Shown here piece after piece: positions 1 to 8,380 of a stretch of 42,371 nt of DNA. Every line of letters begins with the position of its first letter. The first letter of the stretch is position 1. Below the pieces are notes generated by a model. That model had not been told where the DNA came from, did not search any database, and saw only the letters and a list, made by a program, of their open reading frames with translations. This DNA is from Planctomycetota bacterium. GTDB lineage: Bacteria > Planctomycetota > B15-G4. The position numbers and the translations under genes were made by a program. The DNA is taken from the NCBI GenBank assembly GCA_029259725.1, contig JAJDER010000071.1, forward strand, positions 1-42,371, given 5' to 3'.

Positions 1-451
1 CGTCGGTGGTGGCGGCGGCGTAGTGGGCGAGCGGCAACAGCTCGAGTGCGTAGCGCGTGTACACCACGACCGTCGAGTCGAGGAAGGGGCGCGGAACGAG
101 GCCCGCCCGGCGATGCGACGCGCCGTTGGGAATGTAGTGCACGCGGGCCCCTGCCAGGGGTGCCGCGTCGGCTCCGGTGATGACGCCCTGGAGCAGGAGC
201 GGCCGGCCGACGCCCGACCACCGGTCGGCGACCGCGTCGGCATCCGGGCGGGCACCGGGCGAAGGGGCCGTGTCGCTCATGGCAAGCGGTTCGGCGGCCT
301 CCTGCCGGGGCGTGTCCGTGTGGCTCGGTGCCGGCCCGGGTGCCTCGAGCACGCCCGTCGTGCCACGTGTCTCGCCTGGTCCCGACTGGACCAGCCACAC
401 GCCGCCGACGATCAGCCCCACGACAATCAGCACCGAGATCGCGCGCGTCAT
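1..451 (-). CDS. Membrane-anchored protein with regulatory-like beta domain (3' end missing)
   Basis: The reading frame stays open to the left edge, so only the first 150 residues are present. It opens with a hydrophobic segment of about 20 residues (MTRAISVLIVVGLIVGGVWL), which is a signal anchor or uncleaved signal peptide. A Pro/Ala/Thr-rich linker follows to about residue 80. From about residue 86 the sequence LLLQGVITGADAAPLAGA has the layout of the first strands of a carboxypeptidase-regulatory-like (CarboxypepD_reg) beta-sandwich. The ATG at 451 is chosen because GGAGG lies 8 nt upstream. The protein is probably envelope-bound with its bulk outside the cytoplasm. The function cannot be told from this part. 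It is transcribed divergently from the TIR gene. The fold call rests on one motif and is moderate. Confidence 0.6.
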   Translation of the reverse strand, partial: MTRAISVLIVVGLIVGGVWLVQSGPGETRGTTGVLEAPGPAPSHTDTPRQEAAEPLAMSDTAPSPGARPDADAVADRWSGVGRPLLLQGVITGADAAPLAGARVHYIPNGASHRRAGLVPRPFLDSTVVVYTRYALELLPLAHYAAATTD

Positions 452-782
452 CGCCCCATCCTCCAACTCAGCCTGCCCCGCACGCCCCGCACGCCCCGCT
501 ACGGCGCAGGGCCGCCGCGTGTGAGCCGCCGCCGAAGCCGCGCCGATGAGTCACTTCCAACACGACGGCGGACATCGGCGCACGACCGTCCGGCCGGACA
601 CCCGGCCGCCCTTCAAGCTGCAGGATAGACGAGCGACCTCGCGCCGGGGCCGTGCTCGCCTGCCCTCGATCGTGCCGGGACCCCCTGCGCGGGGCCCGGA
701 TGGACGTGCGGTGGTAGTCTGGGCGCCCGGGACGGGAGTTCAGAGTGACGGCCGGGGGGCCGCGAGACCGACGAGGGGGGTC
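452..782. other. Divergent intergenic region
   Basis: These 331 bases separate two divergent genes. I see no convincing small gene. Two tandem copies of the 9-mer CACGCCCCG lie at 481-498. A candidate extended -10 (TGgTAGTCT) for the TIR gene ends at 720. The frame upstream of the TIR gene stays open but its translation is Arg/Pro-rich and lacks conserved character, so it is not treated as coding. Confidence 0.4.
715..720 (+). promoter_or_regulatory. Candidate extended -10 element for the TIR gene
   Basis: TAGTCT is preceded by TG one base upstream, giving the extended -10 layout. It lies 62 nt upstream of the ATG at 783 and matches the TAnnnT pattern found before many genes here. I see no clear -35 box. 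Confidence 0.3.
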
Positions 783-2984
783 ATGAGCAACGTGTTCATC
801 AGTCACGCGGATCGTGATTCACGAGTGGCGATCCGCCTCGCCGAGGGTCTCCAGGAACTGGGCTTCTCGACCTGGTACTACGAACGCGACTCCGTGCCCG
901 GCCCGTCCTACCTGACGCAATGCCGGGAGGCGATCGAGTGCACTCAGTCGATGTTGCTCATCATCTCCGAGGACTCCGTGCGCTCGCACGAAGTGAACGC
1001 GGAGCTGGAGATGGCTCACGGCGCGAACCTGCCCATCCTGCCGCTGCGCATGGGCATGTCGAACGCGGAGTTCAAGTCACGCCGGCCGAACTGGGGCATG
1101 GTGCTCGGCACCCGCGTGTCCGTGGAGCTGCATCCGGAGATGGCCGAGGTCGCCCTGAGGAGCCTCGAGGAGGGGCTGCGGCGTCTCGACGTCAGCCCGG
1201 AGCGTGCACTCCCGGCCAAGCCCGTCGCGGCCCGGCCGCCGACGAAGTGGACCAAGGACCGCGCCTGGCCGTCGGACGCCAACCAGATCGACATCCGCAA
1301 CCTGGACAGCATCGTCTTCTCGAACGGGTTGATCGACGAGTTCCTCAACAGCGAGTCGAAGTACTTCCTCTCGGCCAACAAGGGCCTCGGCAAGACGCTG
1401 CTGCTGACCTACAAACGCTCCCGACTCGAGCGCGAGGAGAGCCAGGGAGGACGCTCCGGTTGCTTCGTGCCGACCGGGCGTCCCTACCTCGACTTCATGA
1501 GCGACCTGCAGTCGGTCAAGAAGGCGAACGTCGAGTTGCTCGCGGACGGCGCGCGGTCCAAGGCCCTGTGGAGCTTCGCCCTGAAGGTCTCCGCTCTGTC
1601 CTGCCATCCGGCGCTGTTCAGGGACGAGGACGCCGACGACCTCCAGCGGTTGCCGCGGCGCGTGAGGGACTGGCTCGCCGAGGGCAGCCGCATCGAGCCG
1701 ACGATGGTCTTCAAGGAGATGCTGGACCTGTCGCGCAGTGACATCAACCGGGCCATCGACCGCGCGCAGAACTTCCTCGAGCAGAAGTACCGCCGGATCC
1801 ACAGTGGCACCTACCTGTTCATCGACAAGGTCGATCAGGGCTGCAAGGGGCTTCCCCGCGACGCCTGGGTGGCGGTCCAGTCCGGCCTGATCGAGGCCGC
1901 GTGGGATCTCCTCAACTCGAACAACCACGTGAAGATCTACGCGTCGATCCGGCAGGAGGCCTTCTCGAACTACGAGTCCGACATCAAGGTCAACCTGTAC
2001 GGCGCGACCACCATCATCAAGTACACGCGGGAGGACCTGAGCGACCTCCTCGACCGGCTCAGCCAGGTCTACGAGGGCACGACGACGATCAAGGAGTTCA
2101 TCGGTCTGAACGTCGTCAAGCACCCGATGCGCGCCTTCCCGGAGGACAGCTTCGAGTACATGCGCCGGTACACCCTCGGCCGCCCCCGTGACTTCGTGAT
2201 CCTCGCCTCGGCCTTCTCGAGGATGCGCGAGCAGAGCAGCCAGCCCGCCTTCTGCCGCCAGGTCGCGGAGACCAGCGGCGCGGTGCTGGTCTCGAACGTG
2301 TTCAGCGAGATGAAGGTCTTCCTGTCCTGCCTGACCAACAGGGAACGGCGACTGCAGTTCCTGGCCAGGCTCCCGCACAACATCATCTCGCGGCGCGAAG
2401 CGGTCGAGATCTGGAGCGAGTTCAACGACCTCGACGCCGAGGACCTGACGCCTGAGGTCTACCGGGACATCGAGTCCTTCGATCACCCCTTCTGGGAACT
2501 CTACAGCGCGGGGTTGCTGGGCATCGTCACGCAGGACGACACGGGGCACGCGGTCCAGCGGTTCAAGCAACCCCACGACCAGATCCACGACTCGCAGTCG
2601 GCGCTCCCGCACGTCGACTACTACCTGATCCACCCGGCCCTGAGCAGCTTCATCCGATCCCAGCGGTCACGCGGCGTGTTCAACGTGTTCCAGAGTGTCG
2701 TCGTCGGTCACGATTGCGCCTGGGAAGACCACAACCCGACGTTCTGCCGTGTCGAGCGGTTGCTGTTCGAACTTCCCGACACCGAGTTCCGCGGCCTGGC
2801 CTTCGAGTTGCTCAAGGAGATCAGCGTCCGCAAGGGCATGGGCGCGAGCCTGCGGGCCGACATGGATGCCTGCGCCACGTGGAAGGCGATCCGCAGCCAC
2901 GCGGAAGGCGACGACGCCCAGGCCGAGGTCGTCATGTGGCTGGAAGACCTGTTCGAGGCGGGGCAGGGCGCGGCGGCGCGCTAG
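783..2984 (+). CDS. TIR domain fused to a P-loop NTPase (putative defence effector)
   Basis: The protein has 733 residues. Residues 1-140 form a TIR domain: it opens with SNVFISHADRD, and SHEVNAELEMA (68-78) matches the S.WV..EL..A motif that carries the catalytic glutamate of NAD-cleaving TIRs. That glutamate is E74, but the usual Trp is E70. From about residue 170 a P-loop ATPase follows, with Walker A ANKGLGKT (198-205), a Walker B-like YLFIDKVD (344-351) and an arginine-containing sensor-like strand (ASIRQEAF). The remainder, rich in helices, resembles STAND or Sll1717-type ATPases. In such fusions the ATPase senses a trigger and the TIR consumes NAD+ or makes a signal, usually in phage defence. 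No other defence gene is adjacent. The ATG at 783 follows GAGGGGGG closely. The architecture is well supported; the defence role is inferred. Confidence 0.8.
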   Translation: MSNVFISHADRDSRVAIRLAEGLQELGFSTWYYERDSVPGPSYLTQCREAIECTQSMLLIISEDSVRSHEVNAELEMAHGANLPILPLRMGMSNAEFKSRRPNWGMVLGTRVSVELHPEMAEVALRSLEEGLRRLDVSPERALPAKPVAARPPTKWTKDRAWPSDANQIDIRNLDSIVFSNGLIDEFLNSESKYFLSANKGLGKTLLLTYKRSRLEREESQGGRSGCFVPTGRPYLDFMSDLQSVKKANVELLADGARSKALWSFALKVSALSCHPALFRDEDADDLQRLPRRVRDWLAEGSRIEPTMVFKEMLDLSRSDINRAIDRAQNFLEQKYRRIHSGTYLFIDKVDQGCKGLPRDAWVAVQSGLIEAAWDLLNSNNHVKIYASIRQEAFSNYESDIKVNLYGATTIIKYTREDLSDLLDRLSQVYEGTTTIKEFIGLNVVKHPMRAFPEDSFEYMRRYTLGRPRDFVILASAFSRMREQSSQPAFCRQVAETSGAVLVSNVFSEMKVFLSCLTNRERRLQFLARLPHNIISRREAVEIWSEFNDLDAEDLTPEVYRDIESFDHPFWELYSAGLLGIVTQDDTGHAVQRFKQPHDQIHDSQSALPHVDYYLIHPALSSFIRSQRSRGVFNVFQSVVVGHDCAWEDHNPTFCRVERLLFELPDTEFRGLAFELLKEISVRKGMGASLRADMDACATWKAIRSHAEGDDAQAEVVMWLEDLFEAGQGAAAR

Positions 2985-3080
2985 GCACCGACTCGCGAGG
3001 GGTTTCTCCGAGACGTCGACCGCCAGCTCCCGATTCTTCTGCTTGCGGCCGAACGAGCCGCGCCCATGGAGAGACCAGAC

Positions 3081-4103
3081 ATGCATCGGTTCGCTCGGCT
3101 CACGACCCTGTCCTTCCTGCTCATCGCCCTCGGTCCCGGCGCCGCAGCCCAGGAGGTCGCCTGGGAAGCCTCTTCCGGGCTGCTCCCCTGGGACGCCTCG
3201 ATCCCCGCGCAACATCTCTTCGCGGTGTCCGGCACTCCCTCCCAGGCCGCGATGGTGGGCGGAGCGATGCACGTCAACGACACGTCGATTCCCGAGTCCT
3301 TCGGGGTCTCCAAGTCCGACATCGATGCGCAGTGCGTGGACGGAGACTGGACGATCGAGGCCGTCGTGCGCATGAACTCCTGCGACCGCGTGGACCCGTG
3401 GGTCGACCTCGGCACGCACATCTCGGTCTCGGGCGGCGGCCGGTTCGTCGGCGCGGGCATCGACGAGGAGGGCGTGGGCTTCACCGACATCCCCTCGACC
3501 CAGTGGGTGGGCGGTCTGAAGCACGTCGCCGACCTCTCCACGGCGTTTCACACCTTCCGGGTCGTGAAGGCGGACGGGATGGTCGCGCTCTTCCTCGATG
3601 GCGGCGCGTTGCCCGTGATCGAGTTGCCGTTCACGAGCTTCCCGGCGATCGGAGCTCGCAACATCGATCTGGGCACGACCTCCATCATCGGCACCTCGGA
3701 CTGGGATCAGCTCAGCTTCGTCTTCACGCCCGACCCGTGGGCGGATCTCGGGAGCGGCCTCGGCGGCGCGGTCGGCGTGCCGGTGCTGGCCGGCACGGGG
3801 TCGCTCGTCGGCGGACAGCCGATCACGCTCGACCTGTCCGACGCCCTCCCGGGCAGCACGACGACGCTGGTGGTCGGATTCGCCGCGCTCGACGCTCCGT
3901 TCAAGGGCGGCACGCTCGTCCCCGCGCCGAACCTGCTCTTCACCGGGCTGCCGATCGACGCGGCAGGCAGCTTCGTGCTCAACGCGACGTGGCCGCTGGG
4001 CCTGCCCTCGGGCGCCACGTTGTTCTTCCAGCACTGGGTCGTCGATGCCGCGGGCCCGCAGGGCTTCTCCGCGAGCAACGGCCTGGCGGCGACCACACCC
4101 TAG
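3081..4103 (+). CDS. Secreted lectin-like protein with shared C-terminal module
   Basis: The 340-residue product starts with a clear signal peptide (MHRFARLTTLSFLLIALGPGAAAQ). The ATG at 3081 is preferred over the one five codons upstream because GGAGAG sits about 8 nt before it and the signal peptide then has a normal n-region. Residues 25-215 look like a LamG/concanavalin-type beta-sandwich (WTIEAVVRM, then FHTFRVV, VALFLDGG), which usually binds sugars. This is a fold guess from strand pattern only. Residues 218-340 are the shared module (DPWADLG, APFKGGTLVP, FFQHWVVD, SNGLAATTP) that recurs in seven other proteins of this window. It is probably displayed on the cell surface or exported. 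It stands alone between the TIR gene and a convergent gene. Confidence 0.7.
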   Translation: MHRFARLTTLSFLLIALGPGAAAQEVAWEASSGLLPWDASIPAQHLFAVSGTPSQAAMVGGAMHVNDTSIPESFGVSKSDIDAQCVDGDWTIEAVVRMNSCDRVDPWVDLGTHISVSGGGRFVGAGIDEEGVGFTDIPSTQWVGGLKHVADLSTAFHTFRVVKADGMVALFLDGGALPVIELPFTSFPAIGARNIDLGTTSIIGTSDWDQLSFVFTPDPWADLGSGLGGAVGVPVLAGTGSLVGGQPITLDLSDALPGSTTTLVVGFAALDAPFKGGTLVPAPNLLFTGLPIDAAGSFVLNATWPLGLPSGATLFFQHWVVDAAGPQGFSASNGLAATTP

Positions 4104-4196
4104 GACGGCGGTCACGAGTGCCGGGCGATCGCATCCAAGCACACATCGCTCCGCACCGGGTGTGGCCCGCTGGGGGGCCGGCGAGCGGCGCGCCCC

Positions 4197-5504
4197 TCAG
4201 CAATCGCCGGGCAACACCTGGAGTCGCGGGCTGAAGGCGACGCCCTTGGGCGCGGCGTCGTCGGCGTGGAGGAGCTGGGCCAGGATCGGCAGGCCGCACA
4301 GGGCGGGGTCGATGGCGAAGGTCGTGGGGATCACGAGGCCGCCGGGCGGAAGCGCCAGCGCCAGCTCGAACAGGGGCGCCACCCAGACCGTGCCACCCAG
4401 GCCCTGCACTTCCGCGGGCTCCAGACCAACCAACAGCAGGGCCGCGGCCAGAACGCCCGCGCTGTTGCCCAGCTCCAGGTCCACCGTGCTGCCCTGCAGC
4501 GGCGGCCCCGCGAGGTCGAGCACCGGAGCGAACCCGCTGGTGCCGGCCACGCCGGTCAAGTTCACGCTCCAGCTCGCGCTGTCGCACAGCGGGCCCTCGG
4601 TGAGGTGCAGGGCCCAGGCCTGGAAGTTGCCCTCGTCGCCCCACTGGAAGTCCTCCAACGAGAGCACCCACATGCCCGCCGAACCGATGCCCGTCCACAG
4701 CCCCAGCTCGTACGGGTGGCCGCCCTTGTAGCGCCCGTGGTGGGGCGGCAGCTCCAGGGGGAAGGGCTCGGGGGACTCGTCGTCCAGCACCATCGGGCCT
4801 GCGTTGCCGGGGTCCGCGCCCGGGGTCAGCAGGTTCTTCAGCAGCCGGTCCTTGGTGCCGCCGGGCGCGCTCAGCCTCGGGATCAGGTCTCCGTGGAAGT
4901 CGTGGTCGAAGGCGAAGACCACGTCCACGTCTCCCACGAGGAAGTCCTCGGCCACGCTGACGGGCATCGGCACCTCGGTGAAGTCGAGAATCGGCAGGGG
5001 TCCGCCCGGCGCGACGTAGGTCCGGCCGTTGAAGGCCAGGCTCACCCCGCGCACGACTCCCGTGCCACCGCCGGTGCGGTCGTGCACGTCGAGGTGCCAG
5101 AGGCCCAGGGACGGCTTGTCGTCGAAGAGCGACAGGTCCCCCTCGGCCTGGAACGTGCCGGTGAACGGGGCCGAGCCGGCGAGCTCCCCGGCGGCCTCGT
5201 CGTCGAAGCAGGTGAACAGCAGGCCGGTGCCCGCGGGCATGTCGAACAACGACACGCTGGTGCCGTCCGGGTGCCGCAGGGTTCCCTGGAGCTGGGCGCC
5301 GCTCGTGTGCTCAGAGGTCACCAGCACGTTCACGTCCGACACCGTGAAGTTCCCGTCCACGTCGATGGGAATGGCGATGGTGGCGCCGTCCACGGTGGGC
5401 ACGTCGGGGCCGGTGGACGTCCACGTGTCCGCGCGTGCCGCGCCCGGGAGCAGGCCGCAGGCAACGAGCAGACCAGTGAGAAGCACGTGCGCGTGTCGGG
5501 TCAT
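4197..5504 (-). CDS. Secreted protein with two P-domains and a diverged C-terminal module
   Basis: The 435-residue protein carries a signal peptide (residues 1-25, ending GAARA). Two tandem proprotein-convertase P-type jelly rolls follow. The first is about residues 30-165 (VDGNFTVSDVNVLV; GTLRHPDGTSVSLFD; LGLWHLDVHDRTGGGTG). The second is about 170-305 (DFLVGDVDVVFAFDHDFHGDL; GMWVLSLED). P-domains normally accompany subtilisin-like proteases or sit in exported proteins of gliding bacteria; no protease domain is present here. Residues about 308-435 are a diverged copy of the shared module (WVAPLFELAL, APKGVAF) with a Cys near the end instead of SNA..T.P. No Shine-Dalgarno sequence precedes the ATG, but TAGGAT ends exactly 6 nt upstream, suggesting a leaderless mRNA. 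Confidence 0.7.
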   Translation of the reverse strand: MTRHAHVLLTGLLVACGLLPGAARADTWTSTGPDVPTVDGATIAIPIDVDGNFTVSDVNVLVTSEHTSGAQLQGTLRHPDGTSVSLFDMPAGTGLLFTCFDDEAAGELAGSAPFTGTFQAEGDLSLFDDKPSLGLWHLDVHDRTGGGTGVVRGVSLAFNGRTYVAPGGPLPILDFTEVPMPVSVAEDFLVGDVDVVFAFDHDFHGDLIPRLSAPGGTKDRLLKNLLTPGADPGNAGPMVLDDESPEPFPLELPPHHGRYKGGHPYELGLWTGIGSAGMWVLSLEDFQWGDEGNFQAWALHLTEGPLCDSASWSVNLTGVAGTSGFAPVLDLAGPPLQGSTVDLELGNSAGVLAAALLLVGLEPAEVQGLGGTVWVAPLFELALALPPGGLVIPTTFAIDPALCGLPILAQLLHADDAAPKGVAFSPRLQVLPGDC

Positions 5505-5510
5505 GTCGCG

Positions 5511-5516
5511 ATCCTA
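5511..5516 (-). promoter_or_regulatory. -10-like TAGGAT placing the transcription start on the ATG
   Basis: On the minus strand TAGGAT is followed by 6 nt and then the ATG at 5504. With normal -10 geometry (+1 seven bases beyond the hexamer) transcription would begin on the A of the ATG. No ribosome binding site is visible, which agrees with leaderless translation. Confidence 0.4.
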
Positions 5517-5698
5517 CCGTATGCACGGGAACGCTCGGTCGCTGGCGAGCGCCGAGCCGTCGTCACCGCGCCCGTCTTGGCGGATCCAGGCCCGCACCGC
5601 TACGGTGTCCCCTCGTCAGAACGGAGACCCGACGGGGGTCTTCGGCGAGCACCCCGACTCCCGTCCCCGAGCGAAGTGATCCGGAGCCGGACGCAGCC

Positions 5699-6685
5699 AT
5701 GCCCACGCCACCGCTCGATCACTCCGACGCACCCGGCGCGGTGTACCTCGCTCCGCGCGAGCAGGAGGCCGACCTCGCCGCCGAGCTGGCCCCGCGCGGG
5801 GTGCTCTGGAGCACCGAGCGCCTGATCGCCACCCGCGATCCGCCGGCGCCGGCGGTGTGGGCCCAGGACGTCTGGCTCGAGCCGCGCCTCGCGTCGGTCG
5901 AGTCCATCGGCGATGCCGTGCGCACGCTGCGCGGCGTGCAGCGCAACTGGTGCCTGTGGTCGATCGATCATCACCGGCGCTGCGCGCTGATCGAGGCCGG
6001 GCTGCCGCCGATGCGGTCGCGCCTGCTGGCCTTCCCGACGGAGCTTCCGTCCGCGCCGCTCGGGGCGTTCGCGCTGCTGGAACGCAACCTGCTGCTCTAC
6101 TCGGCGACGCGTGCCTCGGTGCTCCCGCACGGCGAGATGCACTTCGACGAGGACCACACCAACCCGCCGAGTCGCGCCTATCTCAAGCTGTGGGATCTGT
6201 TCACGCGCACGGGGCACGCGCCGCGTCCCGGTGAGCGCTGCCTCGACCTGGGCGCCGCGCCCGGCGGCTGGAGCTGGGTGCTCGGGCGCCTGGGCGCGTC
6301 GGTGCTGGCCATCGATCGCGCCCCGCTGGCCGCACCCGTCGCCGACCTGCCGGGCGTGAGCTGGCGCTCCGGCGACGCGTTCGCCGTCGACCCCGCGCGC
6401 GAAGGCCCCGTCGACTGGCTCTTCTGCGACGTCATCGCCAAGGCCGAACGCAGCGCCGAGCTCATCCACCGCTGGCTCGACGCCGGAGCCTGCAAGCACC
6501 TCGTGTGCACGCTCAAGTTCCGTGGCGACGAGGGCAAGCAAGTGTTGCCCGACCTCGTGGCGATCCCCGGCGCCCGGCTGTTGCATCTGTTCCACAACCG
6601 CAACGAGGTGACGTTCGTGCACGGGCTGGCGGATCCCCCTCGGGCAGGGTCTGCACCCGCGGAACCGCTCTCGCACCGGGTATGA
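5699..6685 (+). CDS. RlmM-like 23S rRNA 2'-O-ribose methyltransferase
   Basis: The protein has 328 residues. The C-terminal half is a FtsJ/RrmJ-fold SAM-dependent methyltransferase: the SAM motif is [10 protein letters not shown] (182-191) and the K-D-K-E tetrad of 2'-O-methyltransferases is complete (K163 in YLKLW, D244 in FCDVI, K273 in TLKFRG, E303 in HNRNEVT). The N-terminal part (1-150) resembles the substrate-recognition region of RlmM, which methylates C2498 of 23S rRNA in E. coli, so an rRNA target is likely. The last 11-12 residues after LADPPRAG are read out of frame from an rlmF remnant, so the original C-terminus has probably been replaced. The predicted location is the cytoplasm. 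The family is certain; the exact nucleotide target is inferred. Confidence 0.85.
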   Translation: MPTPPLDHSDAPGAVYLAPREQEADLAAELAPRGVLWSTERLIATRDPPAPAVWAQDVWLEPRLASVESIGDAVRTLRGVQRNWCLWSIDHHRRCALIEAGLPPMRSRLLAFPTELPSAPLGAFALLERNLLLYSATRASVLPHGEMHFDEDHTNPPSRAYLKLWDLFTRTGHAPRPGERCLDLGAAPGGWSWVLGRLGASVLAIDRAPLAAPVADLPGVSWRSGDAFAVDPAREGPVDWLFCDVIAKAERSAELIHRWLDAGACKHLVCTLKFRGDEGKQVLPDLVAIPGARLLHLFHNRNEVTFVHGLADPPRAGSAPAEPLSHRV

Positions 6686-6885
6686 CTTCGACGCGTTGAT
6701 CCGGTGCAGCCTGGGTCTGGCCCCCTTCGTCGCGCCGAACCGCCACGGGAACTTGTCCCTCGACTACGCCGATCCCGAGGCGGTGAAGCCGCTGAACCAG
6801 GCCGGTCGAGACCCTCGAGGTGGCGCACGGGCAGAAGCAGAGCCGCATCCTGGCCTGGAGCTACCTGACGGCTCGCGCGCGACGG
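6651..6885 (+). pseudogene. rlmF: rlmF (23S rRNA adenine-N6-methyltransferase) remnant, middle deleted
   Basis: Translated from 6651, the sequence gives [16 protein letters not shown], then [20 protein letters not shown] and AVKPLNQA. This is the conserved N-terminal block of RlmF (YbiN), which methylates A1618 of 23S rRNA. At about 6803 the frame shifts by one and the sequence goes straight into [20 protein letters not shown], the conserved C-terminal block. The whole SAM-binding and catalytic middle, about 200 codons in E. coli, is missing, and so is a start codon. The 5' end overlaps the last codons of the RlmM-like gene in another frame, and the 3' end runs to the stop of the convergent MocR gene. 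This is a deletion-derived relic that cannot encode an enzyme. Confidence 0.85.
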
Positions 6886-6886
6886 C

Positions 6887-8263
6887 TCACCAGCCTGACG
6901 GCTGTTCGTCGAGCAACCCGCGCAGCGTCTCCAGCCCTCGCGTCATCTGCTCTCGCGTCTCGGGCGCGGCGAGGCAGACGCGGACGGCGGGGGGCGGACG
7001 GCCCGCTCCCATGAAGAACGCGCTGGAGGGAGTGACGGCCACGCCGCGGCGGCGGGCTTCGGCGGCGAAGTCGGCGCTCGTCCAGGGATCGGGGAGATGC
7101 AGCCAGGCGTAGTAGCCATGCGGCTGGGCGTCGTAGTGGGCGTCGGCGAGCAGGCGCCGGAGGATGTCTTGGCGACGTCCGGCTTCGGCGTGCTTGGCGG
7201 CCACGACGGCGTCGGCCGTGCCGTCCTCGATCCAGGTGGCGGCCACCTCCACGGTGAGGGTCGGCACCATGAACACCGTCGCCCAGATGGCGTCGGTGGC
7301 GCGGCGCACGTAGGCGGCAGGCGGCACGAGGAACGCGACGCGCAGTCCTCCCGTGACGGCCTTGGAGAAGCTGGCGACGAAGAAGCCGTGGTCGGGCGCC
7401 AAGGTGGAGAGGGGAGCTGCCGGCGTTTCGCTCATGAGCCGGTGTACGTCGTCCTCGAGCACGACGACGTCGTGCTTGATCGCCAGGCGCGCGATGGCCT
7501 GACGCCGGTCTCCGTCGAGCTGCGTCGTGGTCGGGTTGTGGAAGCTCGGCACGCAATACAGTGCGCGCACGCGGCGCCGCTTGCAGGCGGCTTCGATGGC
7601 CCGCGGGCGCATGCCCCCGGCATCCATCGGGATCGACTCGAGACTCAGCTGCAACTGTCGGGCTATGGCACGGATGCCGGGATACGTGAGTTCGTCGCAC
7701 AGCACGACGTCTCCAGCCGCGGTCGAGCACATCAGGGCCACGGTGAGCGCGTGCTGGGATCCAGCGCAGACCAGGATGTCGTCCGGGCCGGCGGGCATGC
7801 CGAAGCGCTCGGCCCAGACGGCGCCGGCCTGACGATGGCGCGCGGTCCCGGCGTGGTCGTGGTAGCGCAGCAGCCGTTGCACGCCGTCCTTGCGGGCGAT
7901 CTTCTGAAGCGCCGACGCGAGGTCGGGGTCCTCGGTGTGGATGGGCAGGTCGACGCTCATCTCCACCAGCCGCGTGTCGGGCAGCCCCAGGGGATCGCTC
8001 GGGGTGGGTGAGGCCACGAAGGATCCGCGACCCACGCGGCTCGAGAGCAACCCCTGTCGCTCGGCCTCCTTGTACGCGTGCGTCACCGTACCGAGGCCAA
8101 GACCGAGGGCAGCCGCCAGGCTGCGTTGGGTGGGGAGGCGATCGCCGGGATGCAGGCGTCCCTGCTCGATGTCGGAGCGGAGTGCCGCCACGATGGCGCG
8201 GTAGAGCGGCCCGTGGGCGCCCGCGAGGGCCGGCTTCCAGAGCAAGTGTCCGGTGCTTGTCAC
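6887..8263 (-). CDS. MocR-family transcriptional regulator (GntR HTH + aminotransferase domain)
   Basis: The protein has 458 residues. Residues 15-85 form a winged helix-turn-helix of the GntR type ([12 protein letters not shown], then [23 protein letters not shown]). From about residue 95 a fold-type I aminotransferase domain follows, with N243 in FHNPT, the PLP-pyridine Asp in LEDDVH (269-274) and the PLP lysine K301 in SFSKAV. MocR proteins sense PLP or an amino-acid-derived ligand and often control a divergent gene, here the selenoprotein gene at 8381. The only good start is a GTG at 8263 inside a perfect palindrome, with no Shine-Dalgarno but a TAGCCT 9 nt upstream, so the mRNA is probably nearly leaderless and autoregulated. 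The target genes are unknown. Confidence 0.85.
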   Translation of the reverse strand: MTSTGHLLWKPALAGAHGPLYRAIVAALRSDIEQGRLHPGDRLPTQRSLAAALGLGLGTVTHAYKEAERQGLLSSRVGRGSFVASPTPSDPLGLPDTRLVEMSVDLPIHTEDPDLASALQKIARKDGVQRLLRYHDHAGTARHRQAGAVWAERFGMPAGPDDILVCAGSQHALTVALMCSTAAGDVVLCDELTYPGIRAIARQLQLSLESIPMDAGGMRPRAIEAACKRRRVRALYCVPSFHNPTTTQLDGDRRQAIARLAIKHDVVVLEDDVHRLMSETPAAPLSTLAPDHGFFVASFSKAVTGGLRVAFLVPPAAYVRRATDAIWATVFMVPTLTVEVAATWIEDGTADAVVAAKHAEAGRRQDILRRLLADAHYDAQPHGYYAWLHLPDPWTSADFAAEARRRGVAVTPSSAFFMGAGRPPPAVRVCLAAPETREQMTRGLETLRGLLDEQPSGW

Positions 8264-8271
8264 AGTGACAA
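8257..8271. promoter_or_regulatory. Palindromic operator TTGTCAC-A-GTGACAA over the mocR start
   Basis: This is a perfect 7-bp inverted repeat around a single A. It contains the GTG start of the regulator and lies just downstream of a TAGCCT -10-like box (8273-8278, minus strand). A protein bound here would block both transcription start and translation start. A second ATTGTCAC half site lies at 8316-8323. The candidate binder is the adjacent MocR protein. Confidence 0.5.
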
Positions 8272-8315
8272 TAGGCTATCGGAATGTCTCTTCTTTGCTC
8301 GACAAAAAGGCACCC

Positions 8316-8327
8316 ATTGTCACCTAT
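8316..8327. promoter_or_regulatory. Second ATTGTCAC half-site between mocR and the selenoprotein gene
   Basis: ATTGTCACCTAT repeats the half-site of the operator at 8257-8271 (read as ATTGTCAC on the minus strand there), about 55 bp away. It sits just upstream of a TAGGCT element at 8334-8339 that may serve the selenoprotein gene. Paired half-sites flanking divergent starts are typical for MocR regulators. Confidence 0.4.
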
Positions 8328-8380
8328 CGCCCGTAGGCTGATCCATGCTTCGCTCCCGAGAACCGTCATGGAGGCCCGCC

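Noticed and set aside
23..628. Plus-strand open frame of 201 codons
   Set aside because: It is the antisense of the minus-strand gene at 1-451, which has a signal anchor, a Shine-Dalgarno sequence and a beta-domain motif; the plus-strand product is Arg-rich and unrecognisable.
546..782. Upstream extension of the TIR gene
   Set aside because: The first 79 codons are Arg/Pro/Gly-rich, whereas the TIR domain begins exactly at the ATG at 783 with a good ribosome site.
783..2984. Defence island
   Set aside because: The TIR-NTPase has no neighbouring restriction, toxin-antitoxin, CBASS or integrase gene in the window, so only a solitary system is claimed.
3081..4103. Shared module as a PEP-CTERM or LPXTG sorting signal
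   Set aside because: There is no short motif plus hydrophobic helix plus basic tail at the C-terminus; the module is a whole beta-rich domain.
6696..7112. Plus-strand 138-codon gene
   Set aside because: Its first third is the rlmF remnant and the rest is antisense to the MocR regulator, so it is not an independent gene.
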